The notes beneath the pieces are model-generated. The model saw only the letters and a list, made by a program, of their open reading frames with translations, was not told the DNA's origin and did not search any database. DNA of 34,535 bases. It comes from Cyclobacteriaceae bacterium. GTDB lineage: Bacteria > Bacteroidota > Bacteroidia > Cytophagales > Cyclobacteriaceae. Both the position numbers and the translations under genes were made by a program. Position 1 is the stretch's first letter, and each line of letters starts with the position of its first letter. Positions 8,834 to 16,958 of this stretch are shown one piece after another. Location of the stretch: assembly GCA_026989505.1 (NCBI GenBank), contig JALSJF010000010.1, positions 1 to 34,535 on the forward strand, in the 5' to 3' direction.

Positions 8834-8864
8834 TTTCCTGGCAATAAGCGATATCGTATCTTTA
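8834..8864 (+). promoter_or_regulatory. Possible promoter of the hisA-like gene
   Basis: TTTC (8834-8837), 19 bases and TATCTTTA (8857-8864) resemble TTTG-N19-TAnnTTTG with one mismatch in each box, 26 bases before the ATG at 8891. Most of the rest of the 312-base divergent region between feoA and this gene (8672-8833) shows nothing I can assign. Confidence 0.4.
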
Positions 8865-8890
8865 CATGTTTGGTATAAAATCAGAATAAA

Positions 8891-9619
8891 ATGCAATTAA
8901 TCCCCTCAATAACCATAATCAAAGGGCAGATCAACCGCCTCAAACAAGGTGATTTTTCTAAGCCAACGGCTTACCAGGACAGCCCGGTGGACCTGGCCCG
9001 GAAATTCGAAGAGCATGGTGTTGAAGTGGTGCATTTGGTTGATTTGGATGGCGCCCGTGAAGGGTGGCCGATAAACTACCATATCCTGGAAGCCATCGTA
9101 GGCCATACTAACCTGAAAGTTGATTTTACCGGGGGCATCAATACCGATGGGGATGTGAGCAAAGCCTTTGAGTACGGGGCCAGTTACCTTACTATTGGCA
9201 ATGTGGCGGTGAATAACCGCAAGTTATTTGCCTCCTGGATTATTTCATATGGCCGCGAGAAAATCACCCTCAGTGCCGACAGCCTGCAAGGCAAGATTGC
9301 CGTCAGGGGCTGGCAGAAAAAGACAGACATTGATTTATTTGACCACATCGGTTATTTTTATGACCGCGGGCTGAAGTATGTGAAGGTTACCGACATTGAA
9401 CGGGATGGCATGATGCAGGGCCCGGCCCTCAAGTTGTATCAAGCTATCATGCAAAGGTTTCCTGATATTCAAATCCTTGCCAGTGGCGGGGTGCGTCATG
9501 TAGATGACCTGAAAGCTTTGGCCGACATCGGTGTGTTTGCCACCATCTTTGGCCGGGCCTATTTTGAAGGAAAGATAAAACTGGCCGACCTGGAAGCCTT
9601 CACGGCCGGGGCTGTGTAG
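8891..9619 (+). CDS. HisA-like TIM-barrel protein with altered catalytic site
   Basis: The sequence aligns along its whole 242 residues with HisA, the ProFAR isomerase of histidine synthesis. Shared segments are DLDGAREG (51-58), the phosphate-binding loops TGGIN (80-84) and ASGGVRHVDDL (197-207), KIAVRGWQ (135-142) and TDIERDGMMQGP (167-178). Asp130, equivalent to the general acid of HisA, is kept. The general base, Asp8 in PAID of normal HisA, is Thr8 here (PSIT). The usual Arg after GGI is Asn84. No other his gene is near; HisA normally sits beside hisF and hisH. I therefore call it a HisA-family paralogue rather than hisA: it may be inactive, act on another sugar phosphate, or be a real HisA with an unusual mechanism. 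Confidence 0.8.
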   Translation: MQLIPSITIIKGQINRLKQGDFSKPTAYQDSPVDLARKFEEHGVEVVHLVDLDGAREGWPINYHILEAIVGHTNLKVDFTGGINTDGDVSKAFEYGASYLTIGNVAVNNRKLFASWIISYGREKITLSADSLQGKIAVRGWQKKTDIDLFDHIGYFYDRGLKYVKVTDIERDGMMQGPALKLYQAIMQRFPDIQILASGGVRHVDDLKALADIGVFATIFGRAYFEGKIKLADLEAFTAGAV

Positions 9620-9622
9620 CCT

Positions 9623-9988
9623 TTATTCAAGCGGATCGGTGAACTTAAACTTATCGATGATATAATAGATAAAGTTAAAAGACATGGCCGAATTGGGGTC
9701 ATCCTCTTCCTGTACCGTTTCAGCCTCCGCCCGGCTTTTATCAAAAGTTGTTAAACCATTGTTCTGCCTAACTACCGGCTTTGCCAGAGGTTGCGCCTGA
9801 GGATAGACCGGAACGATAAAATCATCCTGCACCTTGTTCTCTTCTGCGTAAATATCCAGGCTGTCTTCGGCTGTTTTTTTCTTTTTAGGACAATCCTCAC
9901 CCGGCCCATCTACACCGGCATATACCGGTGCCGCCAGCAAACTGGCCGTAATCATAGCTAAAATCAGGAATAAATTTTTGTGTAACAC
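9623..9988 (-). CDS. Small exported protein of unknown function
   Basis: A 121-residue protein with a signal peptide ending near LLAAPVYA (about residue 24), followed by GEDCPKKKK and a long low-complexity region rich in Glu, Asp, Lys and Pro. It ends with a more ordered aromatic segment, NFIYYIIDKFKFTDPLE. The only mature Cys is in that GEDCPKK motif. I recognise no family. It is convergent with the hisA-like gene, with three bases between stop codons. A secreted or periplasmic location is inferred from the signal peptide. Confidence 0.6.
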   Translation of the reverse strand: MLHKNLFLILAMITASLLAAPVYAGVDGPGEDCPKKKKTAEDSLDIYAEENKVQDDFIVPVYPQAQPLAKPVVRQNNGLTTFDKSRAEAETVQEEDDPNSAMSFNFIYYIIDKFKFTDPLE

Positions 9989-10120
9989 AGTTCAGGCCAT
10001 GGTTAACGTGTGTAAATATACGGGGTTTAGATTGAAAATGTTATGCCCCTATTGAAAAAATAATACTAATTTTATTGCACTTAGCTAAGAATTGCAAAAT
10101 TGCCGCAAACATAGTACAAT

Positions 10121-10468
10121 ATGGATGAAATAAAGAGCAAAATTTCCTGGGGGGAATTTGAAAAAGTTGACCTCCGGGCCGGTACCATCATCAAAGCCGA
10201 ACCCTTCCCCGAAGCCCGTAAACCAGCCTATAAATTGTGGGTTGATTTAGGCCCGCTGGGAATAAAAAAATCAAGCGCCCAAATCACCGCCCATTATAAA
10301 CTACAGGATTTGCCCGGCAAACAAGTGGTATGTGTGGTGAATTTCGGGGATAAGCAAATCGGCCCGTTTATTTCGCAGTTGCTGGTTACAGGTTTTGCCG
10401 ATGAAAACGGCAACATTATCCTTACTACCGTTGATAAAAAAGTGCCCAATGGCGCGCAACTATTCTGA
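10121..10468 (+). CDS. csaA: CsaA-like tRNA-binding protein
   Basis: A 115-residue stand-alone EMAP/Trbp111-type OB-fold domain. The family signature is easy to see: WGEFEKVDLRAGTI near the start, FPEARKPAYKLWVDLG, then the KSSAQIT segment, VVCVVNFGDKQIGPFISQLLVTGF and the end VPNGAQLF. CsaA proteins dimerise and bind tRNA; the Bacillus protein has also been described as a secretion chaperone. The upstream 130 bases give no clear promoter. It is followed after 63 bases by alr in the same direction, so the two could share a transcript. Confidence 0.93.
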   Translation: MDEIKSKISWGEFEKVDLRAGTIIKAEPFPEARKPAYKLWVDLGPLGIKKSSAQITAHYKLQDLPGKQVVCVVNFGDKQIGPFISQLLVTGFADENGNIILTTVDKKVPNGAQLF

Positions 10469-10531
10469 ATGTTCTTGCTGACCCCAAAAGACTAAATTGT
10501 ATTTTTACCGGGTAATTTCCTTGTCTGAAAA

Positions 10532-11647
10532 ATGCAAAATAAAAATATAAAATTGCATCCTACCAAGCTGGTGGTCAATCGCCAGGCGTTGCTGAATAAT
10601 GCCCTGGCCTACCGGCAAATGCTCCCGGCAACAACTAAACTAATGTTGATGATCAAAGCTTTTGGCTATGGTAGCGGGGATGTGGCCATTGCCCGGGCCC
10701 TGGCCCAAAACAAGGCCCTTGATTATTTAGGTGTAGCCTATATAAACGAAGGTATCGCCCTGCGCGAAGAAGGCGTAAGCCTACCGGTTATGGTAATGAA
10801 CCCCGGCATTACCGACCTCGAAGAGGTGCTGGCCTTTAACCTGGAACCCACCCTTTATAACCCACAGCAACTAACACAATTGCTCAAACTAAACCCGCAA
10901 AAAATCAGCGGCATAAAAGTGCATGTTAAAATCGACAGCGGCATGCACCGGCTGGGGTTTCATATCGATGAAATTAACGAGGCTGCCGCCAGGTTGAAGG
11001 AGGCTAAGGTTGAGGTAGTTGGCGCCTATACCCATTTGGCCTCTACCCCGGAACCCGGCCACGATGCGTTTACCCACCGGCAAGTTGCCTATTTCAACCA
11101 GGCCTATGAACTCCTGGTGAGGGTGTTGGGGTATACTCCCCTGCGCCATGTGCTCAACTCGGCCGGTATTGTGCGCTTCCCCGAATACCATTACGACATG
11201 GTGCGGGCCGGTATGGGGGTATATGGTATCGACCCTTCCGGCACCGAACAGGAAAAATTCAGGCCTATCAGCCGCTTTGTTACCGAAATATCGCAAATTA
11301 ACACCCTCGCTAAAGGCGAGACCGTAGGCTATGTAAGACGTGGCCGAATCACCCGCAATAACAGCCGTATTGCCGTGCTGCCGGTGGGCTATGCCGATGG
11401 CTATAACCGCCTGTTCAGTAATGGCGCTGCCGAGGTGTTTGTTAATGGCCACCGGGCCCCGGTAATTGGCAACATTTGCATGGACATGACTTTTGTTGAT
11501 GTTACGGATATCCCTTGTAACGTTGGCGATGAGGTGGAGTTATTTGGTGATAACATCCCCATTCAGGAGCTAGCCGATGCCGCCAACACGATTGACTATG
11601 AAATCCTGACCAGCATTGGCGCCCGTGTGGTGCGCGAATATGTGTAA
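10532..11647 (+). CDS. alr: Alanine racemase, stand-alone
   Basis: A PLP enzyme making D-alanine for peptidoglycan. The N-terminal TIM barrel carries the PLP lysine as Lys42 in MIKAFGYGSG. The C-terminal beta domain carries the catalytic Tyr267 in GETVGYVRRG, and NICMDMTFVDVT is the usual substrate-site motif. The length, 371 residues, is normal for Alr. The variant KAFGYG, rather than KANAYG of most Alr enzymes, is what I associate with the Alr half of the MurF-Alr fusions common in Bacteroidota, but no MurF domain is present here: the ATG at 10532 is preceded by a clear gap after csaA. A genome might also carry the fused version, making this a second racemase. Confidence 0.93.
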   Translation: MQNKNIKLHPTKLVVNRQALLNNALAYRQMLPATTKLMLMIKAFGYGSGDVAIARALAQNKALDYLGVAYINEGIALREEGVSLPVMVMNPGITDLEEVLAFNLEPTLYNPQQLTQLLKLNPQKISGIKVHVKIDSGMHRLGFHIDEINEAAARLKEAKVEVVGAYTHLASTPEPGHDAFTHRQVAYFNQAYELLVRVLGYTPLRHVLNSAGIVRFPEYHYDMVRAGMGVYGIDPSGTEQEKFRPISRFVTEISQINTLAKGETVGYVRRGRITRNNSRIAVLPVGYADGYNRLFSNGAAEVFVNGHRAPVIGNICMDMTFVDVTDIPCNVGDEVELFGDNIPIQELADAANTIDYEILTSIGARVVREYV

Positions 11648-11738
11648 ACAGGGCCGTGCGCAGATGAAGGGAAAAGTTATCGGTGCACGCATACCAACTT
11701 CCTGATAAATTATGTAGATTAAGGGTTTAATTTTGTTG

Positions 11739-13043
11739 ATGCCCTTCAGAAAAACAAAACCTACGACCGGTAAACAGCAAGCCCTGGCACAATTCCGCCA
11801 GCATGTTTCCAGTAGCAAGGCCGCTTTCTTTAAAAAATACGGCATGGACTTTATTATGGGCGAACGTCAGGGCCCGCATCTGCATGACCTGGATGGGCAC
11901 AAGAAGCTCTATAACCTCCATTGCAATGGCGGGGTGTTTAACCTGGGCCATCGCAACCGGGAGATCATCAACACCCTGCAGGAAAGCCTCAACCATCTTG
12001 ATATCGGCAACCACCATCTTATGAGCCAACCCCGGGCGGCCCTGGCAAAACAACTGGCCGCACTAATGCCTCACGGCCTCGAATACACCGTTTTTGGTGT
12101 CAGTGGCGGAGAGGCCATCGACCTGGCCATTAAAGTAGCCCGTGGTTTCACCCAGCGAAAAAAAATCCTCTCCGCCCGGGGCGGCTACCATGGCCATACC
12201 GGCTTATCCATCCAGGCCGGGGATGCGCATTACCGGCAGCCTTTCCAACTTTCTTCGGCAGACTTTATGCAGGTGCCTTTTAACAACCCCGCTGCCCTGG
12301 CGGCCGCCCTGGATGATAAAGTGGCTGCGGTGTTGCTGGAAACCATTCCCGCTACCCTGGGCATGCCGGTACCTGAGCAAAATTATTACCGCCAGGTCAA
12401 AGAGCTCTGCCGGCAACATGGGGCCCTCCTTATTCTTGATGAGGTACAAACCGGCCTTGGCCGCACCGGCAAACTCTGGGCCTTTGAACATTTTAATGTG
12501 GTGCCCGATATGGTGGTGCTGGGTAAAGGGCTGTCGGGCGGTATCTACCCGGTTAGCGCTACCGTGCTGAATAAAAAGCTGGAGGCGGTATTTCATGCAG
12601 ATCCGTTTATCCATATTTCCACCTTTGGCGGGGCCGAGTTGGGCTGCAGGGTAGCACAAAAAGTGTTGTCCATCGCCTCGCAGCCGGAGTTCCTGCAACA
12701 TGTTAATCAATTGGCCGAAAAATTTATGGGGGAACTACAGGGGCTGCAACAAAAACATAGCCCCCTGTTTAAAGGTGTACATGGCCTGGGCTTAATGCTG
12801 GCCCTGGAGTTTACCAGTGCCCTGGCCGGCCCCGTGCTGACCAAAACTGCCTATGCTAACGATCTGTTGTTAATTTATGCCAATAATGATACGGCCCGGG
12901 TACAGTTTTTACCCCCTCTCACCATGCAGGAAGGTGACATTCCCTATGTCATCGGGCAGTTGGATAAGGCCATTCGCCAACTCAAACGCCTGTTGCCCCT
13001 GGTGAAAGCAAAACAGGCCATCGCTTCATTTTTTAACACGTAA
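11739..13043 (+). CDS. Class III PLP aminotransferase, first gene of three-gene cassette
   Basis: A 434-residue fold-type I enzyme of the class III family (acetylornithine, 4-aminobutyrate and glutamate-semialdehyde relatives). I see the substrate entry segment HCNGGVFNLGHRN, the PLP phosphate region FGVSGGEAIDLAIKVAR, the stacking motif GGYHGHTG, LLILDEVQTGLGRTG with Asp234 for the pyridine nitrogen, and Lys263 in VVLGKGLSGGIYP for the Schiff base. All catalytic positions are intact. The start is the ATG at 11739; two TTG codons just upstream are less likely. Four bases separate it from the next gene, and nothing in the context (no arg, hem or bio genes) identifies the substrate. A TAATTTTG at 11728-11735 resembles a -7 box but sits too close to the ATG unless the message is leaderless. 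Confidence 0.9.
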   Translation: MPFRKTKPTTGKQQALAQFRQHVSSSKAAFFKKYGMDFIMGERQGPHLHDLDGHKKLYNLHCNGGVFNLGHRNREIINTLQESLNHLDIGNHHLMSQPRAALAKQLAALMPHGLEYTVFGVSGGEAIDLAIKVARGFTQRKKILSARGGYHGHTGLSIQAGDAHYRQPFQLSSADFMQVPFNNPAALAAALDDKVAAVLLETIPATLGMPVPEQNYYRQVKELCRQHGALLILDEVQTGLGRTGKLWAFEHFNVVPDMVVLGKGLSGGIYPVSATVLNKKLEAVFHADPFIHISTFGGAELGCRVAQKVLSIASQPEFLQHVNQLAEKFMGELQGLQQKHSPLFKGVHGLGLMLALEFTSALAGPVLTKTAYANDLLLIYANNDTARVQFLPPLTMQEGDIPYVIGQLDKAIRQLKRLLPLVKAKQAIASFFNT

Positions 13044-13047
13044 TTTG

Positions 13048-13953
13048 ATGAACCGTAACCAGGAAACCCTCCGTAAGTTCGAACAGGGCCTCAACCCGCA
13101 AGCCCCGGAAAAATCAACTGTCAAAGCCGAGGTGAAAGGCTACGGGGAAATATCTTCGATTTTCTCTGTAGCCGGAATTGCCGGCTGGGTTTTCAAGCGC
13201 CTGCCCCTTTTTGCTACCGTTGCCGAAGCCGAAAAATATGTGGCCAACTACCAGCGCTACACTGCAGCTTTACAGGAGGCCGGCCTGCACCTGCCTGCCG
13301 ACAGCACCACCATTGTGGAGGGCGAAAAGGTGGTATTATACATTGGGCAGGAAGAAATCGGCAAAGAAAACTTCTGCCATAACTTATTGCATAGCCTGCA
13401 AGCCTCCGACAATATTGCCATGATCAGCCAGCTGCTTACGCAAATCAATAAAGTATTTAACTATAACCAACAACACCGGCCGGCCGTGGAGTTGAGCATT
13501 GACGGCCAGGTTTCCAACTGGGCAAGGGTTAACCGGCAAATCGTTTTTGTGGATACCAGCACCCCGCTTTTTAAACACCACGGGAAAGAGCAACTCGACC
13601 CGGAATTATTACTTAACAGCACTCCCGGGATATTAAAATGGATTATCCGCAAGTTCTTTTTACAAGAGGTGATGGACAGGTACTATGACCAACGGCTGGT
13701 GTATATTGACCTGCTGGCCAACCTGCACAAAGAGCAAAAGCCGGAATTAATCCCCGAAGCCTTGCAGGCGGCCAACAACCAACTGCCGGATACGCTCGAA
13801 AAAATTTCCCGTAAAGAAGTTGACAACTATTATAAAGAAGATAAGTTTATCTGGCAACTGTTCTTGTCCTTCCGTAAAACAGACCGCTGGTTCACCAATA
13901 ACATTCTTGGCAGGCGCTATCAGTTTATCCTGCCGGGGAAAATAAAACGCTGA
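13048..13953 (+). CDS. Kinase-fold protein (DUF6206-like)
   Basis: A 301-residue cytoplasmic protein with the landmarks of an atypical, aminoglycoside-phosphotransferase-like kinase. A glycine-rich loop GYGEISSIF (31-39) is followed by WVFKRLP with a candidate ATP-binding Lys50, a helical middle lobe, DGQVSNWA (152-159) in the place of the catalytic HGDxxxxN loop (Asp152, Asn157), and FVDTSTP with Asp169 in the place of the metal-binding DFG aspartate. I recall a family of unknown function, DUF6206, with this opening, but cannot confirm the number. The helical C-terminal part (190-300) is rich in aromatic and basic residues. It sits between an aminotransferase and an Ntn hydrolase with 4- and 6-base gaps, so it probably acts on the same small molecule. 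Kinase activity is inference. Confidence 0.7.
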   Translation: MNRNQETLRKFEQGLNPQAPEKSTVKAEVKGYGEISSIFSVAGIAGWVFKRLPLFATVAEAEKYVANYQRYTAALQEAGLHLPADSTTIVEGEKVVLYIGQEEIGKENFCHNLLHSLQASDNIAMISQLLTQINKVFNYNQQHRPAVELSIDGQVSNWARVNRQIVFVDTSTPLFKHHGKEQLDPELLLNSTPGILKWIIRKFFLQEVMDRYYDQRLVYIDLLANLHKEQKPELIPEALQAANNQLPDTLEKISRKEVDNYYKEDKFIWQLFLSFRKTDRWFTNNILGRRYQFILPGKIKR

Positions 13954-13959
13954 CCAACC

Positions 13960-15267
13960 ATGTGTGACACCTTTGTAGCCCTGCCCCCTGCCACGGCCGA
14001 TGGTTCGGTAATCTTCGCCAAAAACAGCGACCGTGAAGCTAATGAGGCCCAGCAACTGGAATACCATGCCGCCCAAACCCATCACGCGGAGAGCATGGTG
14101 CAATGTACCTACCGCAGCATCCCGCAGGCCGGCCATACCCATGCCGTACTGCTTTCACGACCTTTTTGGATGTGGGGGGCAGAAATGGGGGCCAACGAGC
14201 ATGGGGTGGTAATTGGCAACGAGGCCGTTTTTACCCGGTTAAAGGTAGCCCGGAAGGGGGTACTTACCGGCATGGACTTGCTACGCCTGGCGCTGGAACG
14301 CACCGCTACAGCCACAGCAGCCAAAGACCTGATTATTGAACTCCTGGGCCGCTACGGGCAAGGTGGAGTGGCCGGCTATACCGATAAAACATTTGCCTAT
14401 CACAACAGTTTTATCATAGCCGACCAACAGCAAGCCTGGGTGCTGGAAACGGCCGGGGAATTCTGGGCGGCAAAAAAAGTAACAACCTATTATACGATTA
14501 GCAATGGCTTAACCATTGAAGAAGATTACGATGAGATACATCCCGGGGCAGAGGCTTTTGCCCGCAAAAAGGGCTGGGTTAGGCAGAAAAGGTTTGGCTT
14601 TGCTACTGCTTTTTCCGACTGGCTTTTCACCCGTTTTTCAGCCTGCCGGGTAAGACAGGAGCAAACGAATAACCATTTAGCCGCAGGTAAAATTACCGTT
14701 CACGGGGCTATGGCACACCTGCGTTCGCATCACCAGGAGCCCTACAACCCTGCCAACCATTGGTTAAGCAATGCCATTTGTGCCCATGCCGGCTATCCCC
14801 TTACCCGCCATGCCGGACAAACTACCGGTTCGCTGGTTGCCCACCTCACTACCAGGCCAACGTATTGGGTTACCGCTACTTCAACCCCCTGTTTGTCGGT
14901 CTTTAAACCGGTTTGGTTACATGGCCCGGTTTTACCGGAACTGGGCCCGGAACTTACCGGAAAGTTTAATCAAAGCTCCTTCTGGTGGCAGTTTGAAGCA
15001 CTGCACCGGGAAGTGCTGAAAGACTATCGCAGCCGGGCCGGAACGGTGCAAAAAGAACAGGCGGCTTTGCAGCAAGCTTTGCTGGCCATGGTTTATGATG
15101 AGCAAGCGCGAGGCTATGCGGTAACGGCAGAAGCCTTTGCCCGGGCCGGCCGGCTGAGCCCAGGACTGCAGGATAAAATCAAATCCCTGCCGGTACAACA
15201 TAAGGCCAACCTGTTGTACCGCGCCTATTGGGCCAGGTTGAACAAGGTGTCCGGAATGGCCGGATGA
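13960..15267 (+). CDS. Secernin-like Ntn hydrolase (peptidase family C69)
   Basis: A 435-residue protein that starts MCDTFVALPPATADGS, the hallmark of secernins: after removal of Met1, Cys2 would be the N-terminal nucleophile, with no propeptide. Further family segments are VIFAKNSDREANEAQ (18-32), SRPFWMWGAEMGANEHGVVIGNEAVFTR, GMDLLRLALER and the NSFIIADQQQAWVLETAGEFWAAKK block. Related enzymes are dipeptidases or amidohydrolases that cleave a C-N bond of small amides; the substrate of bacterial secernin-like proteins is mostly unknown. No signal peptide, so cytoplasmic. It closes the operon with the aminotransferase and the kinase-like gene. A mix of amino transfer, phosphorylation and amide hydrolysis suggests handling of a modified amino acid or polyamine. 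Confidence 0.88.
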   Translation: MCDTFVALPPATADGSVIFAKNSDREANEAQQLEYHAAQTHHAESMVQCTYRSIPQAGHTHAVLLSRPFWMWGAEMGANEHGVVIGNEAVFTRLKVARKGVLTGMDLLRLALERTATATAAKDLIIELLGRYGQGGVAGYTDKTFAYHNSFIIADQQQAWVLETAGEFWAAKKVTTYYTISNGLTIEEDYDEIHPGAEAFARKKGWVRQKRFGFATAFSDWLFTRFSACRVRQEQTNNHLAAGKITVHGAMAHLRSHHQEPYNPANHWLSNAICAHAGYPLTRHAGQTTGSLVAHLTTRPTYWVTATSTPCLSVFKPVWLHGPVLPELGPELTGKFNQSSFWWQFEALHREVLKDYRSRAGTVQKEQAALQQALLAMVYDEQARGYAVTAEAFARAGRLSPGLQDKIKSLPVQHKANLLYRAYWARLNKVSGMAG

Positions 15268-15313
15268 GCCGGTGAAGCCGGTTGTTGGGCCCAAGGTTGG
15301 CTTTCACAAGGGG

Positions 15314-16345
15314 TCAATAATATTTCTGCCGCAGCCAAAAAGCTACCCGCACCAGCAGGATTAAAGCCGGCACCTCTACCAGCGGGCCAATCACCCCGGC
15401 AAAGGCCTGGCCGGAATTGAGGCCGAAAACAGCTATGGCCACCGCTATGGCCAGTTCAAAATTATTACCGGCCGCGGTAAAGGCAATAGAGGCGGTTTTC
15501 GTATAACCGGCCGCCAGTTTTTTACTGATAAAAAAACTGAGCAGGAACATAACGGCAAAATAGATGAGTAACGGCACGGCAATTGCCGCCACATCCATGG
15601 GTATTTCTACAATTAAATCCCCCTTTAACGAAAACATCACCACAATAGTAAACAGCAAGGCCACCAGGGTAAGGGGCGCTATGGCCGGGATAAATTTGCC
15701 GTTATACCAGCCCTCCCCTTTGCGCTTCACCAGCACCAGCCGGCTTACTGCCCCGGCCACAAAAGGGATTCCGAGGTAAATAGCCACACTCTTGGCAATG
15801 GTAGTAATGGAGATATCTACGATAGCCCCGGCATAGCCAAAATAAGGCGGCAATACGGTGATAAACAGCCAGGCATAAAAACTATAAGCAAATACCTGGA
15901 AAATACTGTTTAAAGCTACCAGGCCGGCCCCATACTCACCGCTGCCCCCGGCCAGGTCGTTCCATACCAATACCATGGCAATGCAACGGGCCAGGCCAAT
16001 CAGGATCAGGCCCACCATATACTCCGGGTAATCATGCAGGAAAACCAGGGCCAGCACAAACATCAACACCGGGCCGATGAGCCAGTTAAGCACCAGCGAA
16101 ATGGCCAGGGTCTTTACATCGCGAAAAACCTGCGGTAACAGCTTATAATCCACTTTGGCCAGGGGCGGGTACATCATCAAAATAAGGCCAATAGCAATAG
16201 GGATATTGGTAGAGCCCCTGCTAAAGGAATCAACAAAGCCGGCCGCAGCCGGAAAAAGGGCGCCAAGGGCTACGCCCAACGCCATGGCCAGGAATATCCA
16301 CAGGGTAAGATAACGGTTAAGAAAACCTAATTTTTTAATGGCCAT
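15314..16345 (-). CDS. acr3: Arsenite efflux permease Acr3
   Basis: A 343-residue inner-membrane carrier with about ten hydrophobic helices, of the Acr3 branch of the BART superfamily, expelling As(OH)3 or arsenite. The helix-four motif [13 protein letters not shown] with Cys121, essential in characterised Acr3 proteins, is present, as are [13 protein letters not shown] near the start, the [18 protein letters not shown] helix and [13 protein letters not shown] with the conserved Glu near the end. Its ATG overlaps the stop codon of arsC by one base (TAATG), showing coupled translation in an arsR-arsC-acr3 operon. It is convergent with the secernin-like gene, 46 bases away. Confidence 0.96.
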   Translation of the reverse strand: MAIKKLGFLNRYLTLWIFLAMALGVALGALFPAAAGFVDSFSRGSTNIPIAIGLILMMYPPLAKVDYKLLPQVFRDVKTLAISLVLNWLIGPVLMFVLALVFLHDYPEYMVGLILIGLARCIAMVLVWNDLAGGSGEYGAGLVALNSIFQVFAYSFYAWLFITVLPPYFGYAGAIVDISITTIAKSVAIYLGIPFVAGAVSRLVLVKRKGEGWYNGKFIPAIAPLTLVALLFTIVVMFSLKGDLIVEIPMDVAAIAVPLLIYFAVMFLLSFFISKKLAAGYTKTASIAFTAAGNNFELAIAVAIAVFGLNSGQAFAGVIGPLVEVPALILLVRVAFWLRQKYY

Positions 16346-16956
16346 TACTTCTTATTTATCAAAGCAAAAACATAAAACATCTCGGCCGCAATTTGCTGCG
16401 AGCGGGCCGCGTACATTGCGGCCTCACGGGCAGTGCCGTCAAATTCTTTAGGGTCATCATAGCGAAGCGGGATACGCACCCCGGCCCCGGGGATAAAGGG
16501 ACAGTTTTCATCGGCCCCGGCACAGGTCATAACCGCGGCAAATCCATTGCGGGGGTTGGCCGGGTCATCGTATAATTTCGACCAGGCCAGTATAGGCGGG
16601 GCATCGCTGGCAAAGCGTATTTCATAGCGCGGGTTAGCATGGCTGTCTTTTTTGCTGATCTTGAAGCCAACCCCCGATAAGGCTGCTACCGCCCGTTCGT
16701 CAAAGGCCGTTACGGCCACCCCGCCCGAATAGCTATTGGCCCGGATACCATAAAAACAGGCCGCTGTCTGGGCCCATACCTGCGCCAGTTGGCTCCTGCG
16801 GCTGTTGTGGGTACAGATAAAGTTTACGTTTACGGCCCGGCCCACGGCAGCTTCCGCACGGATATAAGCTGCCAGGTTGTTAAGTACCGCCAGCCGCGCA
16901 GTGGCTACAGGAGCCTGCGGCAGACGGGCAATAAAGCGGCAAAGCTCCGGGTACAT
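16345..16956 (-). CDS. arsC: Arsenate reductase of the low-molecular-weight phosphatase type
   Basis: It reduces arsenate to arsenite for export by Acr3. The P-loop C-x5-R-S reads CTHNSRRS (Cys48, Arg54, Ser55). The general-acid aspartate is in [10 protein letters not shown], and two more cysteines (Cys145, Cys152 in [11 protein letters not shown]) could form the redox relay of thioredoxin-coupled enzymes. The 203 residues include a 45-residue N-terminal helical extension before the P-loop that the 130-residue enzymes lack. I chose the ATG at 16956, two bases after the arsR stop codon, because MYPEL begins that extension. An ATG eight codons earlier (16980) overlaps arsR. Confidence 0.9.
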   Translation of the reverse strand: MYPELCRFIARLPQAPVATARLAVLNNLAAYIRAEAAVGRAVNVNFICTHNSRRSQLAQVWAQTAACFYGIRANSYSGGVAVTAFDERAVAALSGVGFKISKKDSHANPRYEIRFASDAPPILAWSKLYDDPANPRNGFAAVMTCAGADENCPFIPGAGVRIPLRYDDPKEFDGTAREAAMYAARSQQIAAEMFYVFALINKK

Positions 16957-16958
16957 CG

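Noticed and set aside
10106-10113. Reverse TATGTTTG box upstream of the small exported protein
   Set aside because: It matches TAnnTTTG but is about 118 bases from the start codon and lies next to the csaA start; chance cannot be excluded.
11728-11735. TAATTTTG box just before the aminotransferase gene
   Set aside because: It matches the -7 consensus but ends three bases before the ATG, so transcription would start at or within the first codons. Only a leaderless message would make sense of it, and there is no other sign of that.
13747-14142. 131-codon reverse frame across the kinase-like/secernin junction
   Set aside because: Both genes above it on the forward strand carry strong family motifs in that very region, so this frame is not real.
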